From positions 1 to 25,563 of the IMG/VR virus record IMGVR_UViG_3300021961_000574: DNA of 25,563 nt; one strand, written 5' to 3'. The stretch comes from a virus. The translations under genes were made by a program, and so were the position numbers. Position 1 is the first letter of the stretch, and each line of letters starts with the position of its first letter. Shown here piece by piece: positions 6,693 through 14,946 of the stretch. The notes beneath the pieces were generated by a model. That model was not told the origin of the DNA, searched no databases, and was given only the letters and a program-made list of their open reading frames with translations.

Positions 6693-7135
6693 CACTTAAT
6701 TCCTAATTCTTTTTCTGTGATGACCTTAAATTCTAATAATCTATCTGCACACCATTCTTGAGCTGCTTTCCACTTTGCTTGATTCACAGCATAAGTTTGT
6801 GCTTCGTATAAAAATGATTTGGTTATTCTTGACTTCTTTTTGGGTGGAACTGTTTGTCTCTGTGGTTTTACTTCAATCACGTAAGTTTTGATTTTTCCAG
6901 TTTGCTCTTTAACCTTGATGATAAAGTCTGGATAGTATCTGTGAACACGATTATCCACAGGAGACACGTAGGGAATAAAAAATTCTTCACTACCCCACTC
7001 AATTATATTTTCATTCAAATCGCACCAATAACAAAACCTTCTCTCCCAACTACTTCTACAGATAATATTGTTTGGATCGCCCTTATATTTCTTTGGGAAA
7101 GACGGTTTGTATTTACTTTTGAGACTTTCTGCCAT
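6692..7135 (-). CDS. 4: gp4 head completion protein (nuclease-like fold)
   Basis: A 147-aa homologue of T4 gp4 (150 aa), which finishes DNA-filled heads before tail joining. Strong family matches are SFPKKYKGDPNNIICRSSWE, the block FIPYVSPVDNRVHRYYPDF, YVIEVKPQRQTVPPKKKSRI and KAAQEWCADRLLEFKVITEK. The YPDFII and VIEVKP segments give the D...ExK arrangement of the PD-(D/E)XK/TnsA-like fold. It is the first gene of the minus-strand group. A perfect TATAAATA box lies just upstream in the 31-bp divergent gap. The identification is very secure. Confidence 0.95.
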   Translation of the reverse strand: MAESLKSKYKPSFPKKYKGDPNNIICRSSWERRFCYWCDLNENIIEWGSEEFFIPYVSPVDNRVHRYYPDFIIKVKEQTGKIKTYVIEVKPQRQTVPPKKKSRITKSFLYEAQTYAVNQAKWKAAQEWCADRLLEFKVITEKELGIK

Positions 7136-7157
7136 ACATAATATATAAGGTAAAAAT

Positions 7158-7165
7158 TATTTATA
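7158..7165 (-). promoter_or_regulatory. Late promoter TATAAATA for gene 4
   Basis: On the minus strand this reads TATAAATA, the exact T4 late consensus. It ends 22 nt before the gp4 start codon, in the 31-bp gap between divergent genes 4 and 54. No equivalent plus-strand box is visible in the same gap. Confidence 0.7.
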
Positions 7166-7166
7166 G

Positions 7167-8159
7167 ATGCCTGCCCCAGTCAGAAAAGCAGTTGCAGATA
7201 TTAAATCTCAACTCTTCAATCCAGCTCTCACATCACATTTTCAATGTTATTTTCAACCACCACAACCGGTGATTGACTGGATAAACCAACAGAGTTCTGT
7301 TGGGTATGGTCTTCCCTATGACAATCGCAATGATGAATTTATTTCCATTGCGTGTATGGAAGCATCACTTCCAGGTTCTAACTTGATGACTCATGAACAA
7401 ACAAACGATTTTCATGGCATAACTGAGAGACATGCTTATAGAAGAGATTATGGAACTGGTGCAGACTTCACTTTTATGGTTGATAATAACCACAATATAA
7501 TTTTCTTTTTTGAGAATTGGATTAGGTATATTGTGAATGAAAGACATGGTGGCACTCAAGACTACCCTGATATGTACAATTATACGAATGGATATAGCAG
7601 AGTAAATTATCCTAACAACTATAAAGCTCCTTACGGTCTGTATATTAGTAAGTTTGAAAGAGATTATGAGGGTAGTTTAGGTATTACATATCAATTTTTG
7701 AATGCATATCCAACTTCAATTACATCAATGCCGATTTCTTATGAGTCTTCACAGTTATTAAAGTGTACAGTTACCTTTACTTACACAAGGTATATTGCAG
7801 CTCCTTCATCTCCACCAAATGTTCAACCTGCACAAAATACTGCAATACCTTTACCAGTTATCAATTATACTGGTGGAGCAAGAAGACAGGATTTAGACAT
7901 CTGGGCACTTCAGAATCAATCAATGATTAGGAGTGTGGGAACCGCAGATCAAAGAGCACTTCTTCGTGATGTTCAATCATTTTATGGTGGAAATTCTGGA
8001 GCTCAGCAGAACTTACAGAGACTTACAAATCAGGGTGGATACACTGCAGGAACTAACGGTGCATTCAGTGGACAGGCATTACCTGGAACTAATTTAAACT
8101 TTGCAACTCTAAGTCAACCAGTTGGTAATGCTCCAACCAATCCCCTTCTTGGAAATTGA
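7167..8159 (+). CDS. 54: gp54-like baseplate-tail tube junction protein
   Basis: A 330-aa protein close in length to T4 gp54 (320 aa), which caps the baseplate and initiates tail tube polymerisation. The middle resembles the tail-tube fold shared by gp19, gp48 and gp54: an ACMEASLPGSN segment, a beta strand ADFTFMVDNNHNIIFFFENW, then LLKCTVTFTYTRYI. The C-terminal 90 residues are low complexity and rich in Q, N, G and P. It sits in the divergent start of the tail module, next to gp26. The 54 assignment rests on fold-like pattern, length and context rather than a strong sequence match; another tube-like baseplate protein is the alternative. Confidence 0.62.
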   Translation: MPAPVRKAVADIKSQLFNPALTSHFQCYFQPPQPVIDWINQQSSVGYGLPYDNRNDEFISIACMEASLPGSNLMTHEQTNDFHGITERHAYRRDYGTGADFTFMVDNNHNIIFFFENWIRYIVNERHGGTQDYPDMYNYTNGYSRVNYPNNYKAPYGLYISKFERDYEGSLGITYQFLNAYPTSITSMPISYESSQLLKCTVTFTYTRYIAAPSSPPNVQPAQNTAIPLPVINYTGGARRQDLDIWALQNQSMIRSVGTADQRALLRDVQSFYGGNSGAQQNLQRLTNQGGYTAGTNGAFSGQALPGTNLNFATLSQPVGNAPTNPLLGN

Positions 8160-8161
8160 CT

Positions 8162-8169
8162 AATAAATA
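8162..8169 (+). promoter_or_regulatory. Candidate late promoter box for gene 26
   Basis: AATAAATA lies just after the gp54-like stop and ends 25 nt before the gene 26 ATG, which has a good AGGAG ribosome site at 8187-8191. It probably drives the long tail operon. Confidence 0.6.
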
Positions 8170-8194
8170 ATGATATTGAATTGTATAGGAGATT

Positions 8195-8914
8195 ATGCCT
8201 TTACCAAAGATTTCTACACCAACATATGAGTTGGAATTGCCATCAACTGGACAGACAATTTATTTTAGACCGTTTCTAGTCAAAGAAGAAAAATTACTAG
8301 TTCTTGCATTAGAGACAGAGGATATTAAGCAAATTACTACAGCAATTAAAACAGTAATTAAGAGCTGTATTCAAACAAAGGGTATCAAAGTAGAATCTTT
8401 ACCAACTTTTGATATTGAATATTTGTTTCTTAACATTCGCGGAAAGTCTGTCGGAGAAGATATTGAAGTTAATTTAATTTGCCCTGATGATGGGGAAACT
8501 TCTATTCCTACTAAAATTCTGATTGATGACATTAAAGTTCAGAAGAGTGATGATCATACTACTGAGATCAAAGTAGATGATTCTATTACTATGAAAATGA
8601 AATATCCTTCACTTGATCAGTTTATTAAGAGTAACTTTGATTTTTCAGAGGACTCAACAATGGATCAATCATTTGATCTAGTTGCTTCTTGCGTTGAAAC
8701 AATTTATACGGAAGAAGAAACGTGGTCTACTGCAGATGTTTCCAAAAAAGAACTTATTGAATTTTTGGAACAGATGAATACTCAACAGTTTAAAGAAATT
8801 GAAAAGTTCTTTGAAACTATGCCAAAACTTTCTCACGAAGTTCAAATTAAAAATCCAGTAACTGGTGTTGAAAGTACAGTCAAATTGGAGGGACTGGCAA
8901 ATTTTTTCGCATAG
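8195..8914 (+). CDS. 26: gp26 baseplate hub/tail assembly protein
   Basis: A 239-aa protein matching the T4 gp26-type baseplate family (T4 gp26 is 208 aa): PLPKISTPTYELELPSTGQT, then YFRPFLVKEEKLLVLALE, helical TTAIKTVIKSCIQ and LPTFDIEYLFLNIRGKSVGE. The C-terminal half is helical and acidic. A zinc-like Cys pair is absent. The gene ends in GCA AAT TTT TTC GCA TAG, which contains overlapping -1 slippery heptamers preceded by GGAGGG, and the -1 frame leads into the next short ORF. In other tailed phages a protein at this position, before the tape measure, is a tail assembly chaperone made in two forms by frameshifting. That role is an inference here; the gp26 family call is secure. Confidence 0.88.
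   Translation: MPLPKISTPTYELELPSTGQTIYFRPFLVKEEKLLVLALETEDIKQITTAIKTVIKSCIQTKGIKVESLPTFDIEYLFLNIRGKSVGEDIEVNLICPDDGETSIPTKILIDDIKVQKSDDHTTEIKVDDSITMKMKYPSLDQFIKSNFDFSEDSTMDQSFDLVASCVETIYTEEETWSTADVSKKELIEFLEQMNTQQFKEIEKFFETMPKLSHEVQIKNPVTGVESTVKLEGLANFFA
8887..8908 (+). other. Candidate programmed -1 frameshift site
   Basis: GGAGGG (8887-8892) is an internal Shine-Dalgarno-like stimulator. It is followed by A_AAT_TTT (8899-8905) and the overlapping T_TTT_TTC (8902-8908), both in the X_XXY_YYZ register relative to gene 26. Spacing from GGAGGG is 6 nt to the first heptamer and 9 nt to the second, close to the E. coli dnaX arrangement. A -1 slip continues as FRIAMMYMNLSTYFEL and yields a 298-aa fusion. 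I see no strong downstream stem-loop. Confidence 0.7.
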
Positions 8915-8916
8915 CA

Positions 8917-9090
8917 ATGATGTATATGAATCTTTCAACTTATTTTGAGTTGAATTTTTCCTTGATGCAGTATCATAAATATTCATTGACAGAGATTGAA
9001 AATTGGATGCCTTGGGAAAGGGAAGTCTATGTTGCTATGTTACAGAATTACCTAGAGGAAGAAAGGTTAAAGCAACAAAATGGCTCCTAA
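8917..9090 (+). CDS. Short ORF, probable -1 frameshift extension of gp26
   Basis: A 57-aa ORF from ATG 8917, whose frame is open back to 8872, overlapping the end of gene 26 by 43 nt. The product is helical: LSTYFELNFSLMQYHKYSLT, EIENWMPWEREVYVAMLQNY, then a charged tail. The style is that of the C-terminal extensions (GT-like) of tail assembly chaperones. It lies in the -1 frame relative to gene 26 and directly before the tape-measure-like gene, whose start it overlaps (9080-9090). The ATG at 8917 has no ribosome site at usable distance; GGAGGG is 24 nt away, so reading by frameshift from gp26 is more likely than independent initiation. It could still be a separate small protein. Confidence 0.7.
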   Translation: MMYMNLSTYFELNFSLMQYHKYSLTEIENWMPWEREVYVAMLQNYLEEERLKQQNGS

Positions 9091-11536
9091 AAATATCAAT
9101 GACATCTTGAATTCAATGGGGGCAGGAGGTAATACTTCTGCCCTCACTCCTTATTCTGGAGGTAGAGGAGATACCAGGCTAGTAAATGAAACAATTGATG
9201 AAAGAATATTAAGATTACTGGGTCTTGATGACGTATTTGATATTGACTACGGAACTTATAAAACTCTTTTGAGAGAAAGACTTGCTGCGGCAAGAATGAG
9301 TAAATCAAAAATTCCAGCAGAAGAAGATGAATTACTGAGAAATGAGTTTAAAAGAATAAGAGGAAAAGAAGGAAGATTTAAAGTTAAGAAGAAAAAGATT
9401 ACTGCATCAAGTGCAGGTCTTGGCAGATCTTCAAGTGCTATTGTAAAGAGATCAAAGATTTCTGCTTTACCCGCATCTTTGAAAGTTCGTCCAGATGCAG
9501 GTGGAGAACAGCAATCTGGTATTCTTGAGAATTTAAAAACAATAAATCAGACGTTAGACAAACTTTTAAAAAACGTCATTAATCAAGGTCAGAGTGATCG
9601 TAAAAGAAGAGAAAAAGATAGAGTTGATAGTGAAAGACGTAAGGCACAAGAAAGAGAATCTGGACTTGAAAAACCACTACAGGTTGCAAAGTCATTAGTC
9701 AAGAAAGTAGTAGCACCTTTTCAAGGTATTCTTGATAGAGTTTTTAGATTTCTTGGATTTACTTTCCTTGGATGGTTAATTGGAAAGTATGAAGAAATAC
9801 AAAATTGGTTCTCTTCAAATCAAGATAAGATTACTGTAGTAAGCAGATTCTTAAAAGACTGGGGACCTGCATTACTTGGAGCATTTGTTTTATTTGCTAC
9901 TCCTTTTGGTGCATTTGTTCGTGGAACTTTGAAGATGTTGAGGTTCTTTATACCTCAGATCGTAAGGTTGATTGCAGCAAACCCCATGCTTGCTGGACTC
10001 ACTCTAGCGACTATTGGTGGAATAGCAAAGATAAAAGAATCTGAAAGGATGAAACCCTTGGTTGAAAAAGACCAAGCAGAAATAAATAAAACCTTAGAAA
10101 GTAAAGATGCTCCATGGTATGAAAAGTTAGGTGCAGGATTCGCAAACCAAAGTTTAAATGCTCCTGGAGGACCAAAAAATCCAACTGGATTGCCAATGCC
10201 AGGAAGTATGTTCTCTCGTGGTGGATCCATATTTGGATTTAAAAATGGTGCGGGTCTATTCTCTGGTCTTGTCGGTGGTAACAGTGGAATTCCTGTAACT
10301 GGATTTGGACAAGATACCCAGGCATTTCCTATTGAGGGTGGCGGAACTGCTGTACTGAAACCAGGCGAAGTTGTAATGAACACTTCTGCCGTAAACGCTA
10401 TTGGTGCAGATAGATTGTTGGGATGGAACAGGCAGTTTGGTGGTCCAAATGCAAACAAACCAGTAAACTTTACATACAACGGTGGTGGTGTTGTTGGTAT
10501 GCAGGGTGGTGGTATCCTTGGAGCACTTGGAAATCTTATCACTCAAAAAACTAAAGGATTGGGATTTGGTGGCGTAAGAGCTGGATTCACTGGAATGGGT
10601 CCCAAGGGATATAAGTCAATTAGTTCTGGTGAAGGTTATAAACTACCAACACAAAAATCATTATTTGGTAAAGGTTCTCGTCCTGTTCTTGGGCGTGGTG
10701 CTTATAATGCACCAACAATGAGAGGTGCCGGTAGATATAAGAAACCTGGTGGAGGAATTATTAAATCAATTGTTCCCAAAGGTGCAGTTGGAAGTTCTCT
10801 AGTGGATATATTTGAACCCCAATCAAGAGTTAGACCTCAAACTTTTGATAAAGGAAGAGAACTTGCAAACAGATTAATGAGTGGAAAGTATGCAAACAGT
10901 CCTCTTGCAAATCAACTTCGCCAACAATTGATGTCGGGACAAGCAGTTAGCACAATGTCAAAGGTTTCGGGATTAGGCAGAGGCGCAGCTGCTTTGAAAC
11001 TTTTGGGTGATTTGGGTAAATTTGGTAGTAAGTTTACTCGCATTCCTCTTCTGATGGATATGTTGTTCCCCGATCCAACATCGGCATATGATCAAGTTAC
11101 TGGACCGAATGCGTATTATAATGCACCTGGATATACTGGACCAAGACCATCTGGTTATCAAAAAGGTGGTGTTGTTCCAACTTTTGGTGGAAAACGAGGT
11201 GCTGATAATCTTTTAATACCACCAATGTTTTTACAACCTGGTGAACGTTTAGCAGTTCTTACAAAGAGATCTGTTGAACTTGGTTCTGTTGATGCTGTTA
11301 ATAAAACTCTTGCAGAGTTAGACCCAAATTCTAGACCAGCAAAATCTCAAAACTTAAAGAGAGATGTTGGACCAAAAGTTACTTTCATTAATCTACCAAC
11401 AGAAACTGTTTCTGCACAACCAAAAGGTGGTGGAGTTAATCCAGGAAAACCTCAACTACCTGAGTTTAGCGTCATTATGGATCATCCGAAGAGGATGGAA
11501 GTTGCAGCATCCCTAGGAATAGCAGATTTGGTGTAG
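9080..11536 (+). CDS. Large tail protein, probable tape measure (818 aa)
   Basis: An 818-aa protein. The N-terminal 220 residues are charged, with a coiled-coil-like stretch (GQSDRKRREKDRVDSERRKA). A hydrophobic region follows at about 223-317, starting with RFLGFTFLGWLIGKY and continuing through PALLGAFVLFATPFGAFV and NPMLAGLTLATIGGIAKI. Then come Gly-rich segments with the tape-measure-type phrase AVLKPGEVVMNTSAVNAIGA (about 425-444) and QPGERLAVLTKRSVE near the end. Position directly after gp26 and the frameshift ORF is the classical place of the tape-measure gene, which sets tail length and passes into the host envelope. It could be the counterpart of T4 gp29, but I cannot see sequence identity to it. 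It is related to the next gene by the RFLGFT motif. Confidence 0.7.
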   Translation: MAPKNINDILNSMGAGGNTSALTPYSGGRGDTRLVNETIDERILRLLGLDDVFDIDYGTYKTLLRERLAAARMSKSKIPAEEDELLRNEFKRIRGKEGRFKVKKKKITASSAGLGRSSSAIVKRSKISALPASLKVRPDAGGEQQSGILENLKTINQTLDKLLKNVINQGQSDRKRREKDRVDSERRKAQERESGLEKPLQVAKSLVKKVVAPFQGILDRVFRFLGFTFLGWLIGKYEEIQNWFSSNQDKITVVSRFLKDWGPALLGAFVLFATPFGAFVRGTLKMLRFFIPQIVRLIAANPMLAGLTLATIGGIAKIKESERMKPLVEKDQAEINKTLESKDAPWYEKLGAGFANQSLNAPGGPKNPTGLPMPGSMFSRGGSIFGFKNGAGLFSGLVGGNSGIPVTGFGQDTQAFPIEGGGTAVLKPGEVVMNTSAVNAIGADRLLGWNRQFGGPNANKPVNFTYNGGGVVGMQGGGILGALGNLITQKTKGLGFGGVRAGFTGMGPKGYKSISSGEGYKLPTQKSLFGKGSRPVLGRGAYNAPTMRGAGRYKKPGGGIIKSIVPKGAVGSSLVDIFEPQSRVRPQTFDKGRELANRLMSGKYANSPLANQLRQQLMSGQAVSTMSKVSGLGRGAAALKLLGDLGKFGSKFTRIPLLMDMLFPDPTSAYDQVTGPNAYYNAPGYTGPRPSGYQKGGVVPTFGGKRGADNLLIPPMFLQPGERLAVLTKRSVELGSVDAVNKTLAELDPNSRPAKSQNLKRDVGPKVTFINLPTETVSAQPKGGGVNPGKPQLPEFSVIMDHPKRMEVAASLGIADLV

Positions 11537-11540
11537 TATC

Positions 11541-14500
11541 ATGGCAGTTAACACTCAGAAGTTATTACCAGGATCAGCAGGCGGAGCACTTGCTATTAGG
11601 TACTCTAAAAAAACAATTGCTGCCCCAGCAGATAAAACAAAGGGAGGTTCTTTATCTAAAGAGATTCTCCAGATGAAGACTAAAATTATTAGACTTCAGG
11701 GAGAATTTGCAAAGAACACAAAGGCAAGTCAAAAAGCAGAAGAAACTAACCGCAAGAAATCGGAAAAAGAAAAATCTTCTAAAAGAGAAAAGAAGTTTGA
11801 GCAGAGGGGTGGGATCAAAGGAGTTGATCTTCCAAACGTAATTAGTAAATTGCCTGGTGGAAGTATTGTTGATACTATTAAAAGATTCCTTGGATTTACT
11901 CTACTTGGTTGGTTAGTTGGAAAGTATGATAAGTTGATGCCTCAACTTGAGAAGTTTATATCGGTTGCAAAACCAGTCTTTGATGGTATTGTTTCATTCA
12001 CTGGATCTCTCTTTAAAGGAGTGTATGGTTTTGTTGAAGCGGGATATAAAGCATATGATAAAGTTAGTGCAACCATAAAACAAATCGGTGGAGAAAATGC
12101 GGAGAAAACATTTAATGATTTCTCAAGTCATCTAAACAAACTGTTGAACGGAACTTTATTAATGTCTATGCTCATTGCGAGCACTGCACCTGGGAGACCT
12201 GGGAGAATGCCTGGTGGAAAACCTGGTCCTGGTGGCGGATATTCTAAACCAAATCAAAGACTTCAAAGTTATCTTGGTAGAAATGATCAAACTAAACTAA
12301 TTGAAAGAAGATATGGTAATGATGCTGCAAGGATGTATGAAGCAAGAAGAAATCAAGGTGCAAGTCAGAAGAGATCACTTGCTGATGTGAGAAAAAGATT
12401 TGAACCTTCCACAAATCCTTCAAGTTCTCTTGCAGATATTAAAGGTAGTAGAGTTTTTAATAGAGGTTTAGCAAAGGCACCACAAAGAGCAGCAACTAAA
12501 ATGTTTGGTAAAGCTGCTGGAAAAACTGTATCAAAACTTGGTGGAAGAATTCCTATCGTTGGACCACTAATTGATTTTGGTATCCGAACATTAATTTATA
12601 AAGAACCTCTTGGTAAAGCAGCTGCTGGTGCAGTTGGCATGGGAGTCGGTCAGGCACTTGGTGGATGGTTGGGTGGAGCAATTGGTGGTATTATTGGATC
12701 TGTTGTTCCTATTATTGGAACAATGTTGGTTGGCGCTGCGGGTGCAACTGTTGGATCTCTTATTGGTGGTGTGATTGGTGATCTGCTTGGTGTAGCACTT
12801 TATGATTTTGTTGCTGGATCTAATAATAAAGGTAAAGCAACAGGTCAAGCAAGAGGTGGTACTATAGGAAACAGAAGACCAAGGAGAACATCTACTGGAC
12901 CTGGACCATCTAGAAGAAGAATACAACCTCAACCAACAAAACCTGGAAAGGATATTGGTGGAAGAAGGAAGATAGAAGAATTTTATGGAAAAGACACTCC
13001 AAGAGGCTCCATACGAACTAGAGGGGAAACTATTGTAAAGTCTCTTGAAAAAACTTCAAAAGACGTTAAGAAACTGCCATTAGATTGGGTTGCGAGTATT
13101 GGTGGCGCATACATTGACATGACCATGGGACAAAAACCTGATAAAAAATTAGCATCTGATGTTGGAAAGTCTTTTGGAATTTTTATTGACTCTGCAATCA
13201 ATGCAGAAGTTGCTGCAACCACTGGTCAAATAACAAAAGCACTTGTTGGAATGGCTAATGGTGGATCAATTCCCACTAATTCTGCTGAACGTGGGAAGAT
13301 TGCAAAAGAAGCTGCCAAGAATATTGAGCAAAGACTTCAGACTATTTTTGATCAATCATCTACCATTGCTTTAAGAAACTTTAAAGATCAATATTCCACT
13401 TTAGGTGTTGGTGGATTTCCTGCCGGCGACGGAGGTGGTGGTGGGGGAGCAGGACCTGGTGGCGGAACTGATATTGAAAAAATTGAAATGGGTGATTTTA
13501 GTTCTGAAGATATTGATGTATTAGGTAGAATGATCGCGGCAGAATCTGGTAATCAGACTGGATTAGGAAAAGCGGGTGTCTTATCAGTTATTTTGAATAG
13601 ATATCGCTTGGCAAAATCTGGGGATATGGGATATATGCCAAGCGGAAAAAATAAGAATACTGTTACACTTAAAGATATCATATATGATGAGGGGCAATTT
13701 ACTCCAATAACTGATGGTAGATTTGATCGCACTACTTCAGACGCTGGAAAAAATGCACTTGCTGCAGCAATAGCTGCTTCTGGAAATGATCCTCAAAAGT
13801 TTAAACAAAAATTGATGAGTGAATTGAATATGAGTGAATCTGACGCAGAAACTGTAGTAAGAGCGACTGCATTTTCAAATCCAAAGAGTAGAAGTAGAAA
13901 ACCATTTGATACGAAAGAAGTTTCTGTTGGTGATCATTCATTCCAAGAGTCTCCTTATTCTAGGATTGGATCTTTCCCTGGAGCGATATCAGCAAAAGTA
14001 ACTAGACTACCCATCGGCAATATACCAAAAGCGGATTATATTAAGGGTGTGTTTGATGAAAGTGGAGAACCTGGATTTGATGTTACCTGGAAAGGTGATA
14101 ATAATGTCGCTATTCTTCCAGGAACAATAAAAGAAGTTGGACAACTATACGGATCTGGATATGGAAATGTTGTTGTTGTTGAATCGGTTGATCCAGTAAC
14201 TGGTAAAAAAGTTGACGTTTTATATGCACACTTCCCCAATGGTGGTATATCTGTACGTCCTGGAGATGTTGTAGGAACTGGACAAGTTTTGGGGAGAATG
14301 GGAAAACCCGGAGAACCTGGCATCGGAAATATAACAGGTCAACATGCTAGTATTGATTTTTATGAACCAGGATCTAAGAATAAGTACTCTAATTGGCAAA
14401 GATTATCTAGTGAGATTATAAGTGCTGCCCAGACTGGAAGAAATCCAAGCACTTGGCCAAAACCAGGACCTCCACCTGGAAATGAAACGGCAGGATATTC

Positions 14501-14930
14501 TGGACCACCAACCCCTGATATCTTAGCAGCAGAACAAGCACGTTCGGCGGCTATAACAAAAGCAGTGGCAGCTAAGGGAGCAATTCCATTCACTCATGAT
14601 GGAAAAAAATTCTTCTTTAGAGTTTATGAAGACGGTAGAGTTGAAGCATTCAAACCAAAAAATGCTTTTGGGTATCAGGAACCGATAGATCTTGGTAAAA
14701 ATAAAGCACTTCGCAATTCAATCAATCAGAAAATCCAAACGATGTATGGAAAACCAAAACCACCTACACCAGGTCCTGGTGGAAAAGGTTATGGAGGTAA
14801 TATGCAAAAAGGAGGAATCCTTGGTCCATACTCATCTCTAAATTCAATTAAAGAAGACACCTCATACAATAAGGAAATGGTTGTGATGTATAGGGAAAAA
14901 ATTGTAATGGTTCCATCTCAACAGTATTAA
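11541..14930 (+). CDS. Tail protein with SleB-like and degenerate M23-like domains (1129 aa)
   Basis: An 1129-aa protein, paralogous at its front to the previous one (RFLGFTLLGWLVGKY at 115-129). An N-terminal coiled coil (about 30-90) and a glycine-zipper hydrophobic region (about 356-425, e.g. GMGVGQALGGWLGGAIGGII) suit a tape-measure or membrane-penetrating protein. Residues about 650-815 look like a SleB-type cell wall hydrolase: LGRMIAAESGNQ with candidate catalytic E668, then GVLSVILNRYRLA and DEGQFTPITDGRF. Residues about 845-945 resemble an M23 peptidase/lipoyl-like fold (PGTIKEVGQLYGSGYGNVVV, VLYAHFPN, GQHASIDF), but the HxxxD metal motif is missing, so it is probably inactive or binding only. 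It likely digests peptidoglycan during DNA entry. It starts 4 nt after the previous stop. Confidence 0.8.
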   Translation: MAVNTQKLLPGSAGGALAIRYSKKTIAAPADKTKGGSLSKEILQMKTKIIRLQGEFAKNTKASQKAEETNRKKSEKEKSSKREKKFEQRGGIKGVDLPNVISKLPGGSIVDTIKRFLGFTLLGWLVGKYDKLMPQLEKFISVAKPVFDGIVSFTGSLFKGVYGFVEAGYKAYDKVSATIKQIGGENAEKTFNDFSSHLNKLLNGTLLMSMLIASTAPGRPGRMPGGKPGPGGGYSKPNQRLQSYLGRNDQTKLIERRYGNDAARMYEARRNQGASQKRSLADVRKRFEPSTNPSSSLADIKGSRVFNRGLAKAPQRAATKMFGKAAGKTVSKLGGRIPIVGPLIDFGIRTLIYKEPLGKAAAGAVGMGVGQALGGWLGGAIGGIIGSVVPIIGTMLVGAAGATVGSLIGGVIGDLLGVALYDFVAGSNNKGKATGQARGGTIGNRRPRRTSTGPGPSRRRIQPQPTKPGKDIGGRRKIEEFYGKDTPRGSIRTRGETIVKSLEKTSKDVKKLPLDWVASIGGAYIDMTMGQKPDKKLASDVGKSFGIFIDSAINAEVAATTGQITKALVGMANGGSIPTNSAERGKIAKEAAKNIEQRLQTIFDQSSTIALRNFKDQYSTLGVGGFPAGDGGGGGGAGPGGGTDIEKIEMGDFSSEDIDVLGRMIAAESGNQTGLGKAGVLSVILNRYRLAKSGDMGYMPSGKNKNTVTLKDIIYDEGQFTPITDGRFDRTTSDAGKNALAAAIAASGNDPQKFKQKLMSELNMSESDAETVVRATAFSNPKSRSRKPFDTKEVSVGDHSFQESPYSRIGSFPGAISAKVTRLPIGNIPKADYIKGVFDESGEPGFDVTWKGDNNVAILPGTIKEVGQLYGSGYGNVVVVESVDPVTGKKVDVLYAHFPNGGISVRPGDVVGTGQVLGRMGKPGEPGIGNITGQHASIDFYEPGSKNKYSNWQRLSSEIISAAQTGRNPSTWPKPGPPPGNETAGYSGPPTPDILAAEQARSAAITKAVAAKGAIPFTHDGKKFFFRVYEDGRVEAFKPKNAFGYQEPIDLGKNKALRNSINQKIQTMYGKPKPPTPGPGGKGYGGNMQKGGILGPYSSLNSIKEDTSYNKEMVVMYREKIVMVPSQQY

Positions 14931-14946
14931 ATAGTAATAAAAAGAA

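Noticed and set aside
8974-8981. CATAAATA box inside the frameshift ORF
   Set aside because: It is about 98 nt before the tape-measure-like start; possible, but the spacing does not fit, so it is not listed as a promoter.
10081-10088. AATAAATA inside the 818-aa gene
   Set aside because: Deep inside a coding region, with no start codon nearby.
9955-10542. Long minus-strand open frame (195 codons) opposite the 818-aa gene
   Set aside because: It is an antisense shadow of the Gly/Pro-rich coding region, with Pro-rich composition, no ribosome site and no family resemblance.
14925-14933. TATTAAATA before the gp27-like gene
   Set aside because: It is not the NATAAATA motif and lies only 13 nt before the ATG, too close for a late promoter.
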